Counted from the first letter of the stretch, positions 22,974-35,302 are shown. The stretch is 64,000 nt of DNA from Capniomyces stellatus (GCA_001661515.1 LUVW01000024.1:375532-439531); one strand, 5' to 3'. Program-made: numbers and translations. The notes: generated by a model not told the origin, from the sequence alone.

Positions 22974-24683
22974 TTATTCACTGTGGGCAAGAACACAAGT
23001 GACCAATGAATCATTAACAATGACGCTCTTCAATTGTTCAGGAACAAAAGACTCCTTGTACTCGATCATGCCCATTGACTCGACGTGGGTGGAAATGATT
23101 GGGTGAAGAATATTGATTTCAGTTGACTTGGCAGTCAGAATCTCAACAGAGTCCAAGCAGGCCTGGGACAAAAAGACCTGGGCGCCGTCGGTTCTGTCGA
23201 GGTTGATCATGGGGATGGTGTTTGAGACCTGGATCTCAATAGAGGTGCAGTTGACAACGTCGCACCCAGACATGACTGAATCCAAAACCAGAGATGTTTT
23301 CTTGCACTTGTCCATGGTCAAGGCGTTGATTTTGTTTTTGACGGTGATGATGGTCTGTGTACAGTTGTACACGTACACAGTCTGTGAAATGTCTGTGGCT
23401 TCGATTTCCAGCGTTGCACTAACATGGTTTTCCACCACCCATTTCTTGCCGCTGAGTTCAAGAACCGGCTTCAACACCTTTTTGGGTACTGAGGCTGGTG
23501 CTGCTTCACCTGCTTGTACTGGGTTTCTGGTAGGCACCGGATCTTTGGCTCTTAGCTCAGGGTTCTTGTGTGTCATCTCCGACTCCTTGACCTTTCTTAG
23601 CCCCGATGTGATTTTTGTGCCCTGGTTGAGCTGGCTATTCAATGCTGCCCTCATATCAGACCCACTTGGCCCTGATGACTCTGGCCCTCCCATTGCTACT
23701 GGAGGTGGTGGTGGTGGTGGTGGTGGTGGAGGCGGTGGTGGTGGAGCTCCTGATTTTGCTTTTTGTGGTTCTGTACCTGTACCTGTACCTGTACTCGTCT
23801 TTGTACATGTCAGCTCGCCTATTGCCGCTTCAAGTGTAAACTTTTCATTCCCACTTCTGCTCCACACCAACCCCGTTGTATGTTTTTGTTTAACATACCC
23901 TTCAAGTGTCGTCAACACTCCCAGAAACGCCTTCACCCAGTCCACATGCTCCTGGTTTTTGTCACGGTGCTCCTTCAGCACTCTGTTCAGGTAAAATTGC
24001 GCAGAGTCCTTCATATCCTTGATAAACGGCACTGGTGTAGGTTCCACTGCAACCCATCCAAACCCATTCACTCCTTCCGCAACCGCTGACAGATTGTTAA
24101 ACTGTGGGCTGGCCCGATTCGCGTTTTTAAAATCTGAAATCTTGAGAATTATTTTCTGCTGTGGCTCCAAAAGCTTCGGGAAATCCTTCATCTCCGGTTT
24201 CAGAGTCTGGCCTGCCACGTTGATAAACCTGGTTTGCGCTTCAATAAGCTCAAGCACCATTTTACCCTACATTTTTGTTTTTGTTTATTCACCATCCATT
24301 ACTACTCTTTACTCTTCTTTCACCGCTTCTATTTTATACCTTTAGCCAAAACAAACCAAAACAAACACTCCAATTCACTACAAAGTACATTTTATACTCA
24401 CTTGCTCGGCTACTACCCCTCCAATACTCTCGCAAATAGCAATAAATCCATCTGCCGCGCTCTTGACCTCATCCGTATAGGCCTTTGCAGCTGGCAACAC
24501 CGAGCTGTCTGAACTCGCCTGAACAGATGGTCTTGGTGCAGGAACGGTATTCGCCACTTCTTCTCTAGGCACACTAACTACCTCTTGCTTGAGGCTGTTG
24601 TTTCTAGCCATCTGCTCCAATCTGGCCGTTGCCTTTTCAAGTCGCTCAATCAATCCATTCATTTTAGCCTCAACTTCGCTCAT
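22974..24683 (-). CDS. SRV2: Cyclase-associated protein CAP/Srv2, actin monomer recycling
   Basis: Exons 24683-24402 and 24266-22974 (intron 135 bp, donor GTGAGT, acceptor TGTAG) give 524 aa; yeast Srv2 is 526. CAP binds cofilin-ADP-actin and recharges G-actin; in yeasts its N-terminus also binds adenylyl cyclase. N-terminal coiled coil 'LIERLEKATARLEQMA' (about 11-26) is followed by the helical folded domain ('GKMVLELIEAQTRF' at the splice junction, then 'WVKAFLGVL'). A 15-residue polyproline run comes next (the profilin/SH3 site), then a WH2-like part, and the beta-helical CARP domain ('GKKWVVENH', 'VSGCDVVNC', 'VESMGMIEYKESFVPEQ') runs to the C-terminus. All expected domains are present in order. 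A repeat of TGTACC codons encodes a short Thr-Gly run before the polyproline. Confidence 0.96.
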
Positions 24684-25625
24684 TTACTCAACTTCTGTTT
24701 AGTTACTCCTATTTATAAAACTGTTTAGCCTACGTTTTACAATTCAGTCCGTATAAAATAAAGTGCCGTATTGCCCTTTCTATTTTACCTACGCTTTACT
24801 AAAAAAAAACCACCTTATTTATCTGTCAATCTACCTATATTATTTATGCTTACTACTTGTCTTTATGAGTAACAACCAACTCTGCTGAATAAAACCAATA
24901 TGCGGTTGTTGAGTTTAAACTTTCTTAAATTTCCCTTCCAGTCCCAATTTGTCTTTATTTAGAAACTACGTTGTTTTCAAGTCTTAATTCCTGCAATTAC
25001 TAATCTTCCATCACTATTATTCTGTTTTTGGCCAACTTTTTGCGAATTGAATTCCAACTGTTTAATTGTTTGAATTGAATGCGATTTCATTTGATCATGG
25101 CAACACCATTGGCCCACATCTGCGATTGTTAAGATTTAATGCCTTTTTTTCAAACCTCGATACTTTGATGTCTCTCTTATTCTACACTCATTCCACACTG
25201 AGGCAAAGGCATCCTTTTCATCTTCGGCAATGAACAGCACTTGACATGTATAGTGGACCCAAACGCTCAAAAGTGGTGGTAATAAACCATGCCAGCTAAA
25301 TAAAATTTAACTAAACACCTCTAAATGTGAATAGGGTTTGGAAAATGTTTTTTTTTGTTTACTTTGGCAAAGCTGGATGTGCATTGGTCATATCGCAAAC
25401 ACAGGCTTATTTGTTTTTTTATCAAGGATTTATTAATACACAACATAAAAATGATTTTAATAAACAGAAGCAGTAGTAGCATTTGTTGGATTTATATTTG
25501 GGTATAGTTGGTCGGTCACTTCATGTTGAGAAATAGAGCGTGTGTGAGGACAGTATTTCTGCACCTCTTTCCTATCATCAACCGGTGTCAAAGAATAACC
25601 CTAAAGCATGTGTGTAATATCCTGT
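24684..25625. other. Intergenic between SRV2 start and VMA7 3' end
   Basis: AT-rich promoter DNA of SRV2 and 3' flank of VMA7. I looked for snRNA and tRNA signatures and found none that convince me. Confidence 0.5.
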
Positions 25626-26821
25626 CTAACTGTCCTTGAATAGACGCTGTACTTTTTTTAAGACCGAGTCCTTGCTTGGATCTATATTTACAACCAGAAC
25701 AACATATTTGTAAAAAAAAGCACCAACTGAAACTCACACTCCTTAATTTCTATATACCCACCCTCATACTAAAAAAAAAACAACAAAACGAAAGCAAAAC
25801 AAGAACAAAAACAAAAACAAAAACAAAAACAAAAACAAAAACAAATGATGACTTACCGTAAGGTTGGTCCTTTGAGGGGATCTCCAGCACTGTTGGGAAA
25901 GCTGCACTATAGTTATCCAAAACCTCGCGGATTCTTTCAGCAATCTACTTGGTAGAAATATTCCATTTTTTTCCCCCGATTATTTCTGGCGTTATATAAA
26001 AGCTACTTAATGCTAAATGCCAAGAAGTCTGCACTCTGCATTTGTATTAAATATTAATCGATAAGAAGCATACATGCTGCTGTTTTACGTACTATTTGGT
26101 TTATCAGTATGATGGCAAAGTCTTTTCTTTTCGCAAACTCTTCGAATTTCTCTTCAATGTCCGAATCGGTGGTTTCTATTTATCAGTTTGGTTGGATGGA
26201 AAATACGTTTGATTTTAGTCTGAGTTTTTAATTATCCTACTAGCACCCTTAATTCACGCCGAATGACCTTAAACATCTCAAAAACATAGATATAAGGTGC
26301 TGTTTGGGGGTGGAGCTAAAGTTAAATTTACGGGAGGATATTTTCCCAAGCTAAGTGATGAAATCGGCAAACTTACTATTATCTACTACAAAGAAATTTG
26401 AATTCTGATTACGATCTACATTTCCTATTCCGGTTAAAAGCATCCCTGTTACGGTGTCCTTTAAGCAAAGTAGCGAAAAAGAGAAAAAGAATAAATATAT
26501 TACAGCCAACATAAACTTTGTGTTTGCAAAACCCAAAACCAAAACCAAAAACACAATATCCTTGAATACAGCCCAACCAGGATATATAAAGTATGTAAAG
26601 AGAGTCTGGATTTTGTGTTTAGAGTGACGCCAATCTTGCATTTCATTTCAGTTCTGTTTCTCAAGAGAAAGAAAGGGGAAATCAACACAAGAATTTGTTC
26701 AAGTAAAAGAAATGCAATTCTCATACATTCGACTGATAAATGTAACAGTGCTAGTAGATTTAAAACTTACTTCATCCCCGATAACAGCTATTAGATTTCT
26801 GTTCTTAATTCCCGAAGCCAT
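25626..26821 (-). CDS. VMA7: V-type proton ATPase subunit F
   Basis: Five small exons, 26821-26771, 26458-26377, 26175-26093, 25944-25857 and 25681-25626, sum to 360 nt, encoding 119 aa; yeast Vma7 is 118. Subunit F is the small V1 stalk subunit coupling ATP hydrolysis to rotation in the vacuolar proton pump. Diagnostic sequence: 'LIAVIGDE' then '[14 protein letters not shown]' at the first junction, 'NFFVVDN', '[14 protein letters not shown]' across junction three, and '[26 protein letters not shown]' spread over the last two exons. Introns are 312, 201, 148 and 175 bp; phases are consistent. The introns together are more than twice the length of the coding sequence. Confidence 0.96.
25800..25845. 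repeat. (ACAAAA)n microsatellite in the last VMA7 intron
   Basis: About seven AAAACA units on the plus strand. On the coding strand this makes a TTTTTG array right after the GTAAGT donor. Confidence 0.85.
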
Positions 26822-27510
26822 CTTTCTTTTATACACTTTTTTTTAAAAGAGAATAAAAATAAAGTAAAAAAAAAATAAAAGATTCGAAATACTAAACTCG
26901 GATAATCGACTTGCTTAAAGAAAGCAACCTTCTACTCTATCTACTATCTATATTTATAAAAAAAAACTGTAAATGGTGAATTTGGTTGGAAATTATATTT
27001 CTAGTCTTTAAACTCAAACTGCCTGAAAATAGCTTGGGAAATGGTCCACTTGAATACCAAAATACTTGCATAGATTTCATTGGACGTGAAGGTTGCAAAA
27101 ATAGGAATATCTATTGTACTTTGTTTCTGTATTTCCGTATTTCTGTGTTTGAAAAGTTGTCTAGTTCAAAATTAGAGCATTTCAAGTCTCCCATCCTTAG
27201 TAAGCAAATAAAACACACAGTATTACTCAGCATTTGTATTCACAGCCTTGACTTGGCACACGTTTAACTAATCTGTTTTGACATGGTTAGTTTTTGCTCG
27301 AGTGTTATCAAAAAAAAGGACAATTAAAAACGTTAATTTGACTTGTTAGAGTGTGTGTTAATACACCGGAATTGTATTCTAAAAAATGCGGATCTAACAA
27401 AAAATGGAAAATTATATTTCAAACTGTCTCAGGCTGAGCTGCAAAGTTGGAAAATAGAAAAAAGAAGAGAAAAACTACTTTTAAGAACAATTGAAGCCAG
27501 TGTTTTCAAG
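26822..27510. other. Intergenic between VMA7 start and GGPP synthase 3' end
   Basis: It holds the VMA7 promoter and the GGPP synthase 3' flank. A 93-codon plus-strand ORF lies here with no family similarity. Nothing else is seen. Confidence 0.5.
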
Positions 27511-29262
27511 CTAATGGATGTCTTTGCTGAGATACTCGACTATTGCTGTCAAATTTGGGTTTCCTCCAAGGCGTTTGATCTCGTTGTGGATATCCGCCTC
27601 GATTTTGGTCAGAATTCCGGTAGTATATTCAAAGGCTCCAGACTTTTCGACTAGACTTGCAGCATACTTTTTAACATCGATATTTCGTGTTTTTTGCCTC
27701 ATAATACCTGATATTTATATTTATGGATATATTTACAATTACTTGTTAAATGGATGATTTGGCTACTCAAACTAGACTCGTGCAGTGATATTCAAGTATA
27801 GTTATGATATAAAGTTCACGTACTTAGGATCCGATCGTTAAACTCTGAATTCCTGATGGCATAAATAATTGGAAACGAAAATTTGCCCTCGGTTATATCC
27901 TCAAAAAATCCCTTGTTGTCATTATACTAACAGTACACATTCATATATGTTAATTAACAAAAACAAAGACTGTGTGTCCAAGTACAAATCGAGTACAAAT
28001 AGTATGTGTCTGTAGAACCTAGTACCTCTGTTGATCTGATGTTCATGTAGTCGTCGCGGATCTGGAAATATATTCCCAGCAAATCCACCAGCTTGATATA
28101 ATCTCTATCGATATTAATCCCAATATAATTATATATATTTATGTATGCATTTATTTATTTATTTTGACTCGAAGCGTTTATTCAATTTATACACTCAATA
28201 TTCGACTTACGTTTTGTTCTCGCTACATATCCCCATCATCCGTACTGCCAACCTAAACAGTCCCCCGGTCTCTATATATACCAGCACATTTCACACTTAA
28301 ATATCACGTTATATCATGTGTCTTTTCTTTAACCCTTCTCTGTAAACATTTGACTAGTCTCTCCATCTTACTGTTTGATACCATGCTTGTGTACTCTTCC
28401 TCGGTAGGGCATATTAAATTGTCCCTCCAGTGTAGCTCCATTCCCTGTCCACGGTGCAGGTTTATCATTTCGTCTACAATTCAGAGTTCATATCCCTTGT
28501 CCTTTATTATCAATCCTTTTTTAATCCCAATTCACAATTATGCCCTTTCCGCTTTTACTTTTTAATCTAACCATTTGTCTCTACTTTCTTTCTAATTGAA
28601 TTATATGCCCCTTTATTTTAAGTTACCTGAAAACACTTTTACTAACTCGGCGTCGCTTAGAGTTGTTATTTTCTGCAGCGACAGAAAGTACACATAATTC
28701 GCCGTATTAATCGTCGCTGGTATTCCATAAATCTGGTGCGCAACTATGTTTATTTTACCCAAACCACTTTATATCTCCTAATCATGCTCACAATACTGCT
28801 ATTACAGCAGTCCACGAGTGTAATCCAACCTGTGAAAAAACAAAAATTACCTGGAAAACCACGTCGCAAGTCTGAATTGTCCTCCACATCGTCTACTAGG
28901 AGACTCGAGGTATGAAGCATCGTGACAACCTCCTTGATAACCTTTATTTTTTCTTCTGGAACTTGAAGCCATAAATTGAACGCCAATATTAGCTGCTTTC
29001 GAATGTCCTTTCCTGGCAAGGCCATAAGATAATTGTATGCCCCCAAGAGCGCCTAATGCAAACAACGTTGTTATTGTTGTTTTTTTTTCGAGGTTTTTTG
29101 CTTTTCTTTGCTTTGTCTTGTCTTACCTTGTCCTTTCTTATTTCATTTTGTCTTATAAAACAGCCATTCTATTTTTACAACCTTATTTAATTGCATATTG
29201 AACAGTTTCCTTTTTACCTCATCAGAATATATACCGCCCGAACTTGCTTCCTTAATCGACAT
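27511..29262 (-). CDS. BTS1: Geranylgeranyl diphosphate synthase
   Basis: Eight exons, 29262-29218, 29052-28851, 28743-28627, 28473-28372, 28271-28211, 28104-28026, 27926-27824 and 27707-27511, sum to 906 nt (301 aa); yeast Bts1 is 335. The enzyme makes GGPP from FPP and IPP for protein prenylation and terpenoids. Family motifs in order: '[11 protein letters not shown]' (27-37), first Asp-rich motif '[15 protein letters not shown]' (DDVED at 69-73), '[19 protein letters not shown]', '[13 protein letters not shown]', '[13 protein letters not shown]', second Asp-rich motif 'QIRDDYMN', '[11 protein letters not shown]', and the C-terminal 'EKSGAFEYT'. LPGKDIR and DDYMN point to GGPP rather than FPP synthase. 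The second intron acceptor follows AACATAG, and the others follow TAG or CAG. CTG encodes Leu at conserved positions. Confidence 0.96.
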
Positions 29263-29689
29263 TTCTTTTTGTTATTTTATTTCTGTTATTTTGTTTGTTT
29301 TATCTATTTGCTGAAATCTGGATTATTTTAATGATCGAGTAAGCGCCGTGTTTGCCTTTTAATATCACAAACACTGAAATGATATTTGCTTCCTTGAATT
29401 TGTTGTATGCTGTCTACAAACTAACTGCCTCTTGGGACACAAATTAACCTTGATTTAATTTACTTGGTATCTATCTTATTCTCTGGCTTGCTAAAGTTCT
29501 TTTCTGAATTTATGCAAACCATACTCCAAGTTCAGTTTACCACATTGTGTTTATTGTCGGATTTTGAATTCAATTACGTCTTTAGTTGAATTTACCAGCT
29601 TTTATTTGTTTTACGCAAATTAATTGAAACTCCTTTACTTTACTACCTATTTCTTTTTACTTTGCTATTATCGCTCTTTTGCACTTACC

Positions 29690-30460
29690 AACCAAAGTTC
29701 AAGGACACTTGGAGTCTGATCGGGCGCCACATGTTTTATAACAGCTATTGTTGCTTCTCCAGATGTCTTTAAGCTCAATAACTAAGGCTACAGTTTTAAC
29801 GCTCAACAGAATGTTGATAGCCGATTTAAAATACCTTGATTTAGCCAACCGTATCTGTCAATACTGCACCAATTCAACTCAGCTTTACTAGCATCCCATA
29901 ATCCCAGCCTCAATTTGTGACATTGAACGATAGAATTTACAACATTAAACGGTAGAATTTACAACATTAAAACATCCTTAGAAAGCTGGCTATTATTTCA
30001 AAACTATACAAATCAATGGTACAACAAAAAAAAACCAGGCCACTCTTTTGCAGCATTCCGCGATTCAACGATTTTCTGCGCCTCGCAAACAACTTTGCAT
30101 TTTTTAGTCGTCAGTGTGGCTTTCCTTAGTTTGCATAGTCTACTCAGTTGAATACCATCAACCCGTTTATAACCTAGTGCCATTGGATCCTGAAAAGTTA
30201 TGCAATTTTGTTTTGTTTTTATTGAAACAAGTTATGCAGTTTTGATACATTTTATTTTCAATCAACATTTAATTCAGAGCTAAACCCCAAAAACGTTTCT
30301 GTCGATTGTTTTGACCGTGTTATAGACTCTTTCCTATGACATTATTGTGAATATACCATTCTCCAGCAACCTATTATGATAATTGCATTATCATCTAAAC
30401 CACTCTCACAAACTTGGAACCTTTTAAGGGAAAACCTCCAGTTCTCCTAAACAAAATAAA
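29690..30460 (-). other. Possible unrecognised or decaying multi-exon gene
   Basis: Four open segments follow each other on the minus strand, some bounded by splice-like sites. About 30448-30345 encodes 'ENWRFSLKRFQVCESG' and ends near an ATG-GTATAT. About 30190-30035, after TTTTCAG, encodes 'DPMALGYKRVDGIQLSRL'. About 29920-29835 encodes 'LWDASKAELNWCSIDRYG' and ends before GTATTTT. About 29785-29690, after CTTAG, encodes 'KTSGEATIAVIKHVAPDQT' and ends at a GTAAGT donor. I could not join all of them in one phase, and no family is recognised. It may be a real small-exon gene, a relic, or chance. Confidence 0.22.
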
Positions 30461-31974
30461 TTTGGGGAGAGTTTAAACACACAGCCTTAATGGTTTTTAT
30501 TTACACACTGAATCCAGGACTATTGATTACCCTGTTTTACGCTATCCACCGTGTAAAATCAAAACACCAAGTATGATCTTTTAGAGCCTTTTGACAGCTA
30601 TTTCAGATAGATCAATATCTTTTCTAAAAGTAAACAATAATTCAAACCCGAAAGAAGAAAAAAGAAAAAAGAGACATGGTCCCCCAACAAGTAAATGGGC
30701 AAGAGAAAAATATAACTATACTTCCACAATACCATGTGGAATGAAGTTTGCAGGGCGGTGGTGTCTTATTGTAAAAGCACAAGAAACATGTATGGGATTG
30801 TGCATGACAAAAGTTAAGGATTTGTAGACACACGCATATTAATGAAAAGACGCCAGCGAAATATATGTTTCCTTCTTTACTATGATCCAGTGTATATGTT
30901 AGCTGTTGAAATGGTTGTAAGAGTCGCGCTTTTATTCATCGAGACAGCCTTGATGACTAGATTTTGGGTGTCAAGTTTTGTTTGTTAAAAAGAAATCCAC
31001 TTTCAGCAAAAAACGCCCGTTTAATTTAATCCTTTTTTCCCTTCTTTGTTATCATTGGTATCTGATAAATAATTTTGCTTTCAAGCATATATTATCTTGC
31101 ATAAACTGATGGCTATTACACTTTATTCGCTTTCCGGTATAAACAAATAACCAGGCTGGGCTGTTTTACTCTGGTACAAACTCCGTATAAACAATAGAAG
31201 AGTGTGGTGGTATTTCATTATTTTACTCTAGCTTTAATTCACCTGGTTAGCTATTAAATAAAAATTGGTGCACACTTGGGGAGAAAAAAAATACAATTCT
31301 AAAGCAGTTATGAATGCATCAGGGTGAGAAGCCGACCCTGTTATTGATTGTCAGGTTGGCTATAGTAAACAGGTGCTTTGATATATATATGCCTGGGAAA
31401 GGTTGAATAGCTTTTAAAATAATCGAACAAGAGTACACGTGTAAAAATAAAAATAAAAGCCACATTTTAGAACGATATATAACAAGCTGCTAATTGCTAA
31501 CAAGTTTTGAATATAACTTATTAGGCCTTCTGCATAATCTGAATACAAATACAGATAATACAAAGTAGTCCATTTCTGAATAATGAAATAAACAATAGAA
31601 ATTATAATCCAGACTGGATATGTGAACTTTTTCTGTCAAATAAAGGCGGTGGAAAAAAACGAAGTTAGTGCAATGATGTATTTAGTGAGGAGTCAGTACG
31701 CAAACAATTAGATTCCAGCATTGATTGTGTAGAATTTAATAAGAAATGTAGGTTCAACATTTTTCAGGCATTTCAGTAGTATCGAGATTAGTTTCGGAGA
31801 CTCTGGCTTTTATAAAACAGAGTTAGACTAATAATCCCCTTTTCTAGATTAAAAAAAACTCAACTAGATAATAGGCTTTGGACTCAGTATTTATTCTTCG
31901 ATAATCAGTTACAAGTGCTGAGTTTGCTAATAAAAATTCAAATAACAAAAAGCAGGTTAGAAAAAAAAAAACGA

Positions 31975-31982
31975 TATAAATA
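31975..31982 (+). promoter_or_regulatory. TATA-like box for the LPMO-like gene
   Basis: TATAAATA, 109 bp upstream of the ATG at 32091. Confidence 0.45.
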
Positions 31983-32090
31983 ATCGAACAAAGCCTAAAA
32001 CCACCAAACTCTCACTAATAACATCACAGTCATACTTTCATAAAAACCAACCCTATTACTTTTATTTTATTTGTATAATTTACTTTTAAA

Positions 32091-32806
32091 ATGATTTTAA
32101 AAAAAGTTTTATATCTTTTAAACCTTTCCCTTTTAGCAAACGCACATAGCTGGATTGATTGCGCAAAATACGACATAAAACTGAAAAAATGTGTTGGATA
32201 TCCGCGCGGGTACCCCAGTAGAAAGGACCCCAACATCAACACGCTTTATACCTACATCTTTAACGCCGTCCCCTTGAGTCAGCCCATATGCAACCCGATT
32301 TTACAAGTAAGCAACATGATATCTCGCCAGTTGATTTGGCACTACATATTATAAATTACATGTACACTGCTTAGGACGTGTAATAGTGATCAAGGGTTAC
32401 TAATATAATTATTGATAATTACAAATAGTCCAAGCCCAACTACTCTAAAAGATTCCCTATGGCAAAGGCAAAACGCGGTGAGAGAATATATCAAATTTGG
32501 CAGGCCAATGGACACTTGAATAACACAGCACCGACTCGAGTTAAGATCCTATACTACAAAGACCCAACACGTCAACTCAACGACTACAACGAGATAAGCG
32601 ATGCTGATGTGGCTGGAGACATGATATTCGCAACAGACTTGAACTGTATCAACCCCAAAAACCCAAACACCCAGTGCAGCAACTCTTGGAAGGTACCCCT
32701 CGATCTGAAGCCAAACCATGTTTACAAATTTGTTTGGTTTTGGGACTATGGAGAGAATCCTCTTGGTCAAGAGTACTCCACTTGCTTTGATCTGCTTATT
32801 GTATAA
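32091..32806 (+). CDS. Small secreted LPMO-like (copper His-brace) protein
   Basis: Exons 32091-32306 and 32429-32806 (intron 122 bp, GTAAGC...ATAG, phase 0) encode 197 aa. The signal peptide 'MILKKVLYLLNLSLLANA' ends so that the mature chain starts with His ('HSWIDC'). That is the hallmark of lytic polysaccharide monooxygenases, where the N-terminal His amine and side chain bind copper. A second His sits in 'IYQIWQANGHLNN', matching the 'W.pNGH' second brace histidine. The C-terminal 'FVWFWDYGE....EYSTCFDLLI' resembles the aromatic-rich strand carrying the axial residue and a disulfide Cys. 'CVGYPRGYPSR' after the first Cys is typical of some small fungal chitin-binding-type-4/LPMO-like proteins. 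Substrate is unknown (chitin, cellulose, or none). I cannot assign an AA family. Confidence 0.75.
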
Positions 32807-33654
32807 GTATCCCATCACAACTGTATTATATCGATCTATCCTATCTCTTTGAAATTATTATTATAATTATTAGCACTACCATTTTGTAATTAGTTGTAAA
32901 GTCTTTATTTTTTCAAAGTGGCTAGCCCACTAGAAAACAAATAAAAGAAATATGTTAAATTCGTTATTTTTTTTGTTCAACGCTGTGCCTTTTTATTTTA
33001 CAAGAGCGATGTTGAACGTTCTCGGCATACTTGGCGTTTAATTGTTTATTTTCAAATATAAACGATTTGCTTTTTGTAGAGGCAAGTATATCTTACTAGC
33101 CTAACCTTTCTTTTTTTTCCTTTGATAAAGTACAAATAAAAAAATCAGCAAAACTGGGTTGTCCAAGTTAACAATGAAACCAAGTCACAAAGGCTTTTCG
33201 CTAATTTTAGTGTTGCATTCAATGGATACGGTACAGAAACGTAAGCGTAAGCTTAAATAGATTGACATCAATAGTTGGGTAGTATAGAATGACATGTCCT
33301 TTTGCAGGCAGTATAAATATTTGAAAAGGTGAATCATCCAAGTAAACATAATGGTCCATAAGTAAAACTAGTGAATATAGAGAGGAGCGATGCAAGGTGA
33401 TGTCAAAGAAATTATAAAAGCGTATGTTTTGTTATGCTGATTATGTTGTCAATAAACCACATAAATAAAAATAAAAAATAGAAAGGCAACAATAAAAAAA
33501 ACGAAACGATTAATTACACAGTGAAATAAAAATAAGCTTGAAAGTAAAGAAAAGAGAAAGAAAAGGGAAAGAAAATAATTTCCTGGCTTGAATAAGTGCC
33601 GAAGTCTAACAGCGCCAAAAACAAAAATAAATGGCATGTTCAACATGAAATAAG
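32807..33654. other. Convergent intergenic region, no gene seen
   Basis: 3' flanks of the LPMO-like gene (plus) and of the coiled-coil gene (minus). AT-rich; nothing recognised. Confidence 0.5.
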
Positions 33655-34398
33655 CTATGATAACTCTTCAGCAGCTACATACTCGGCCAATACCTCCTCG
33701 CACTCCTTTAGTATTGCCTCTTTCTCGCTGAGCCTGGACTGCAGTAATCTGTTGGCGTTACAAACATCAGTAAAGTCATCAACTGGAACTCTTTCATCAA
33801 TCGCTTTTTTTAATTCGTCTTTAATTTGGGCCAGTTCGATTTCCAGGTTTTTAATTTTCTTGTTGGCTTGGTCAAGCAGCTCGGTTTTCTGCGCCAAGTC
33901 GCTGTTTATAGATACTAGAGATTGCTTCAATCCAGCATTTTCGGTTTTTAGTTGCAAACCTCTTGATGCTTGGACTTGCTCGGCTTTTGCAGTCAAAAGA
34001 CTGTCAATATCTTCATCAACACCAATCGAAACGGGAATGTCGAACATCTTATTTCCAGATAACCCGAGCATATCCTTAATTGGCGTATCCTTGTGCGTCT
34101 TTTTTATTCCTTCAGACCCCTGTAATAACAAATAAAACAAACAAGATTAAAAGATGGATTTATAGTAAATAAACAAGTAAATCAAAGATTGAATGCTGGA
34201 ATGGAAAATAGAAATAAGAATGGAAATGGGAATAGAAATGGAAATGTTTATGGGATAGCTTTGTTTGAGCTAATATTATTTTTATTGCTGCTGCTGTCGT
34301 TGTGTGTATAAAGGTGATAAATGAAAGCTCAGACTTACGATTTTGTTGTTGATTTTCGAGTATGGCGTTGTCTGCGTGTTTTCATCCATTTTAAACAT
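33655..34398 (-). CDS. Coiled-coil protein, unknown function
   Basis: Exons 34398-34339 and 34119-33655 (intron 219 bp, GTAAGT...TTACAG, phase 0) give 174 aa, or 171 from the second Met. The N-terminus is polar ('MDENTQTTPYSK'), then 'KDTPIKDMLGLSGNKMFDIP', and from about residue 60 onward a continuous charged helix with heptad-like Leu/Ile spacing ('LLDQANKKIKNLEIELAQIKD') and a short acidic end. This architecture is common among kinetochore, spindle-pole and vesicle-tether subunits, but I see no motif naming one. The clean intron, complete start and stop, and conserved-looking frame argue that it is a real gene. Confidence 0.65.
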
Positions 34399-35302
34399 GT
34401 TTTATATGCTTACGCTGCTGGTCTATACTTTATACTTGGCTACTATTCGCGTTTTGGCTAAATTGAATTGAACAGATTTCCTTGGTCGTTTAGGACTGGT
34501 AGATAATATTTATGACATTTCAGAGTTCAAGTAGAGGATAAAAAGCCAGTTATAAATGTACCTTACTTTATATTATATATTTTACATTTACGAAATTAAT
34601 TCAAAAAAAAAAACAACAATAATGGCAGAATATTTTTATGAAATGTATCGCACACTCTGCTATTCTATTTGCCACGTTTATTTTGATTAGTATTTCTTGT
34701 CAATCCGTGTATAAATGAAAATACACAAATTCAAAAGTATGCAATTTCACGAAAACAAAGATACAAATGTTGAATTATCAATGCTAAAGCTGCAAATATA
34801 TTGTTTCAAGCGAATGTATAAAAGCTTTCAAACTAGCTGCTGGGTTTCAATACATAACCTACTCGTTCCCCAACTGAACAACACTAGACCACTGCGAGCA
34901 GTTTGATCGAGTAACTTTTAGCTTTCTTTCTGTTTAATAAAAAGATAAAAAAAAGTAAATCAATAAGGTGGTAGACAAATTTGGTAAATAGAAATAAGCC
35001 AAAAAGAAGAAAGGCAAAAGTAAAGGATGCATTATTTTGAATTGGATTGAAAGACATGTAATTAAAGATAAACTAATGCAGAACATAAAAAAATTTAAAA
35101 ACAGTAATGAACAAGATAGACAAAAGTGGATAGCCCATATACTCAAATGTCAGGAATATGTAAAGTGATATATGTAAAATTGTGTGATAATATGATAATA
35201 AAACCCCGCAGCTCCGTTTCAATGAGAAATGGAAGACTTTCAAACGTCTCAGAGCACAATACCGGGTGGATAGGCGGAAAGTATATGTAATGTGAAGGGA
35301 TA
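34399..35302. other. Intergenic between coiled-coil gene start and first PRM10-like 3' end
   Basis: It contains the promoter of the coiled-coil gene. Short ORFs on both strands look random. No gene supported. Confidence 0.5.

Larger units (their letters stand above)
29263..32090. other. 2.8-kb divergent intergenic region with a possible cryptic coding block
   Basis: Promoters of GGPP synthase (minus) and the LPMO-like gene (plus) are here. The minus strand between about 29690 and 30460 holds several short open segments with balanced codon use (described separately). A 78-codon plus-strand ORF at 30591 is not supported by anything. The rest is AT-rich with no recognisable feature. Confidence 0.5.

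Noticed and set aside
23113..23994. 293-codon plus-strand ORF opposite SRV2
   Set aside because: Its poly-Gly run is the antisense of the SRV2 polyproline tract; SRV2 is unambiguous.
30591..30827. 78-codon plus-strand ORF
   Set aside because: Lys-rich from an AAAGAAAAAAG stretch, no family similarity.
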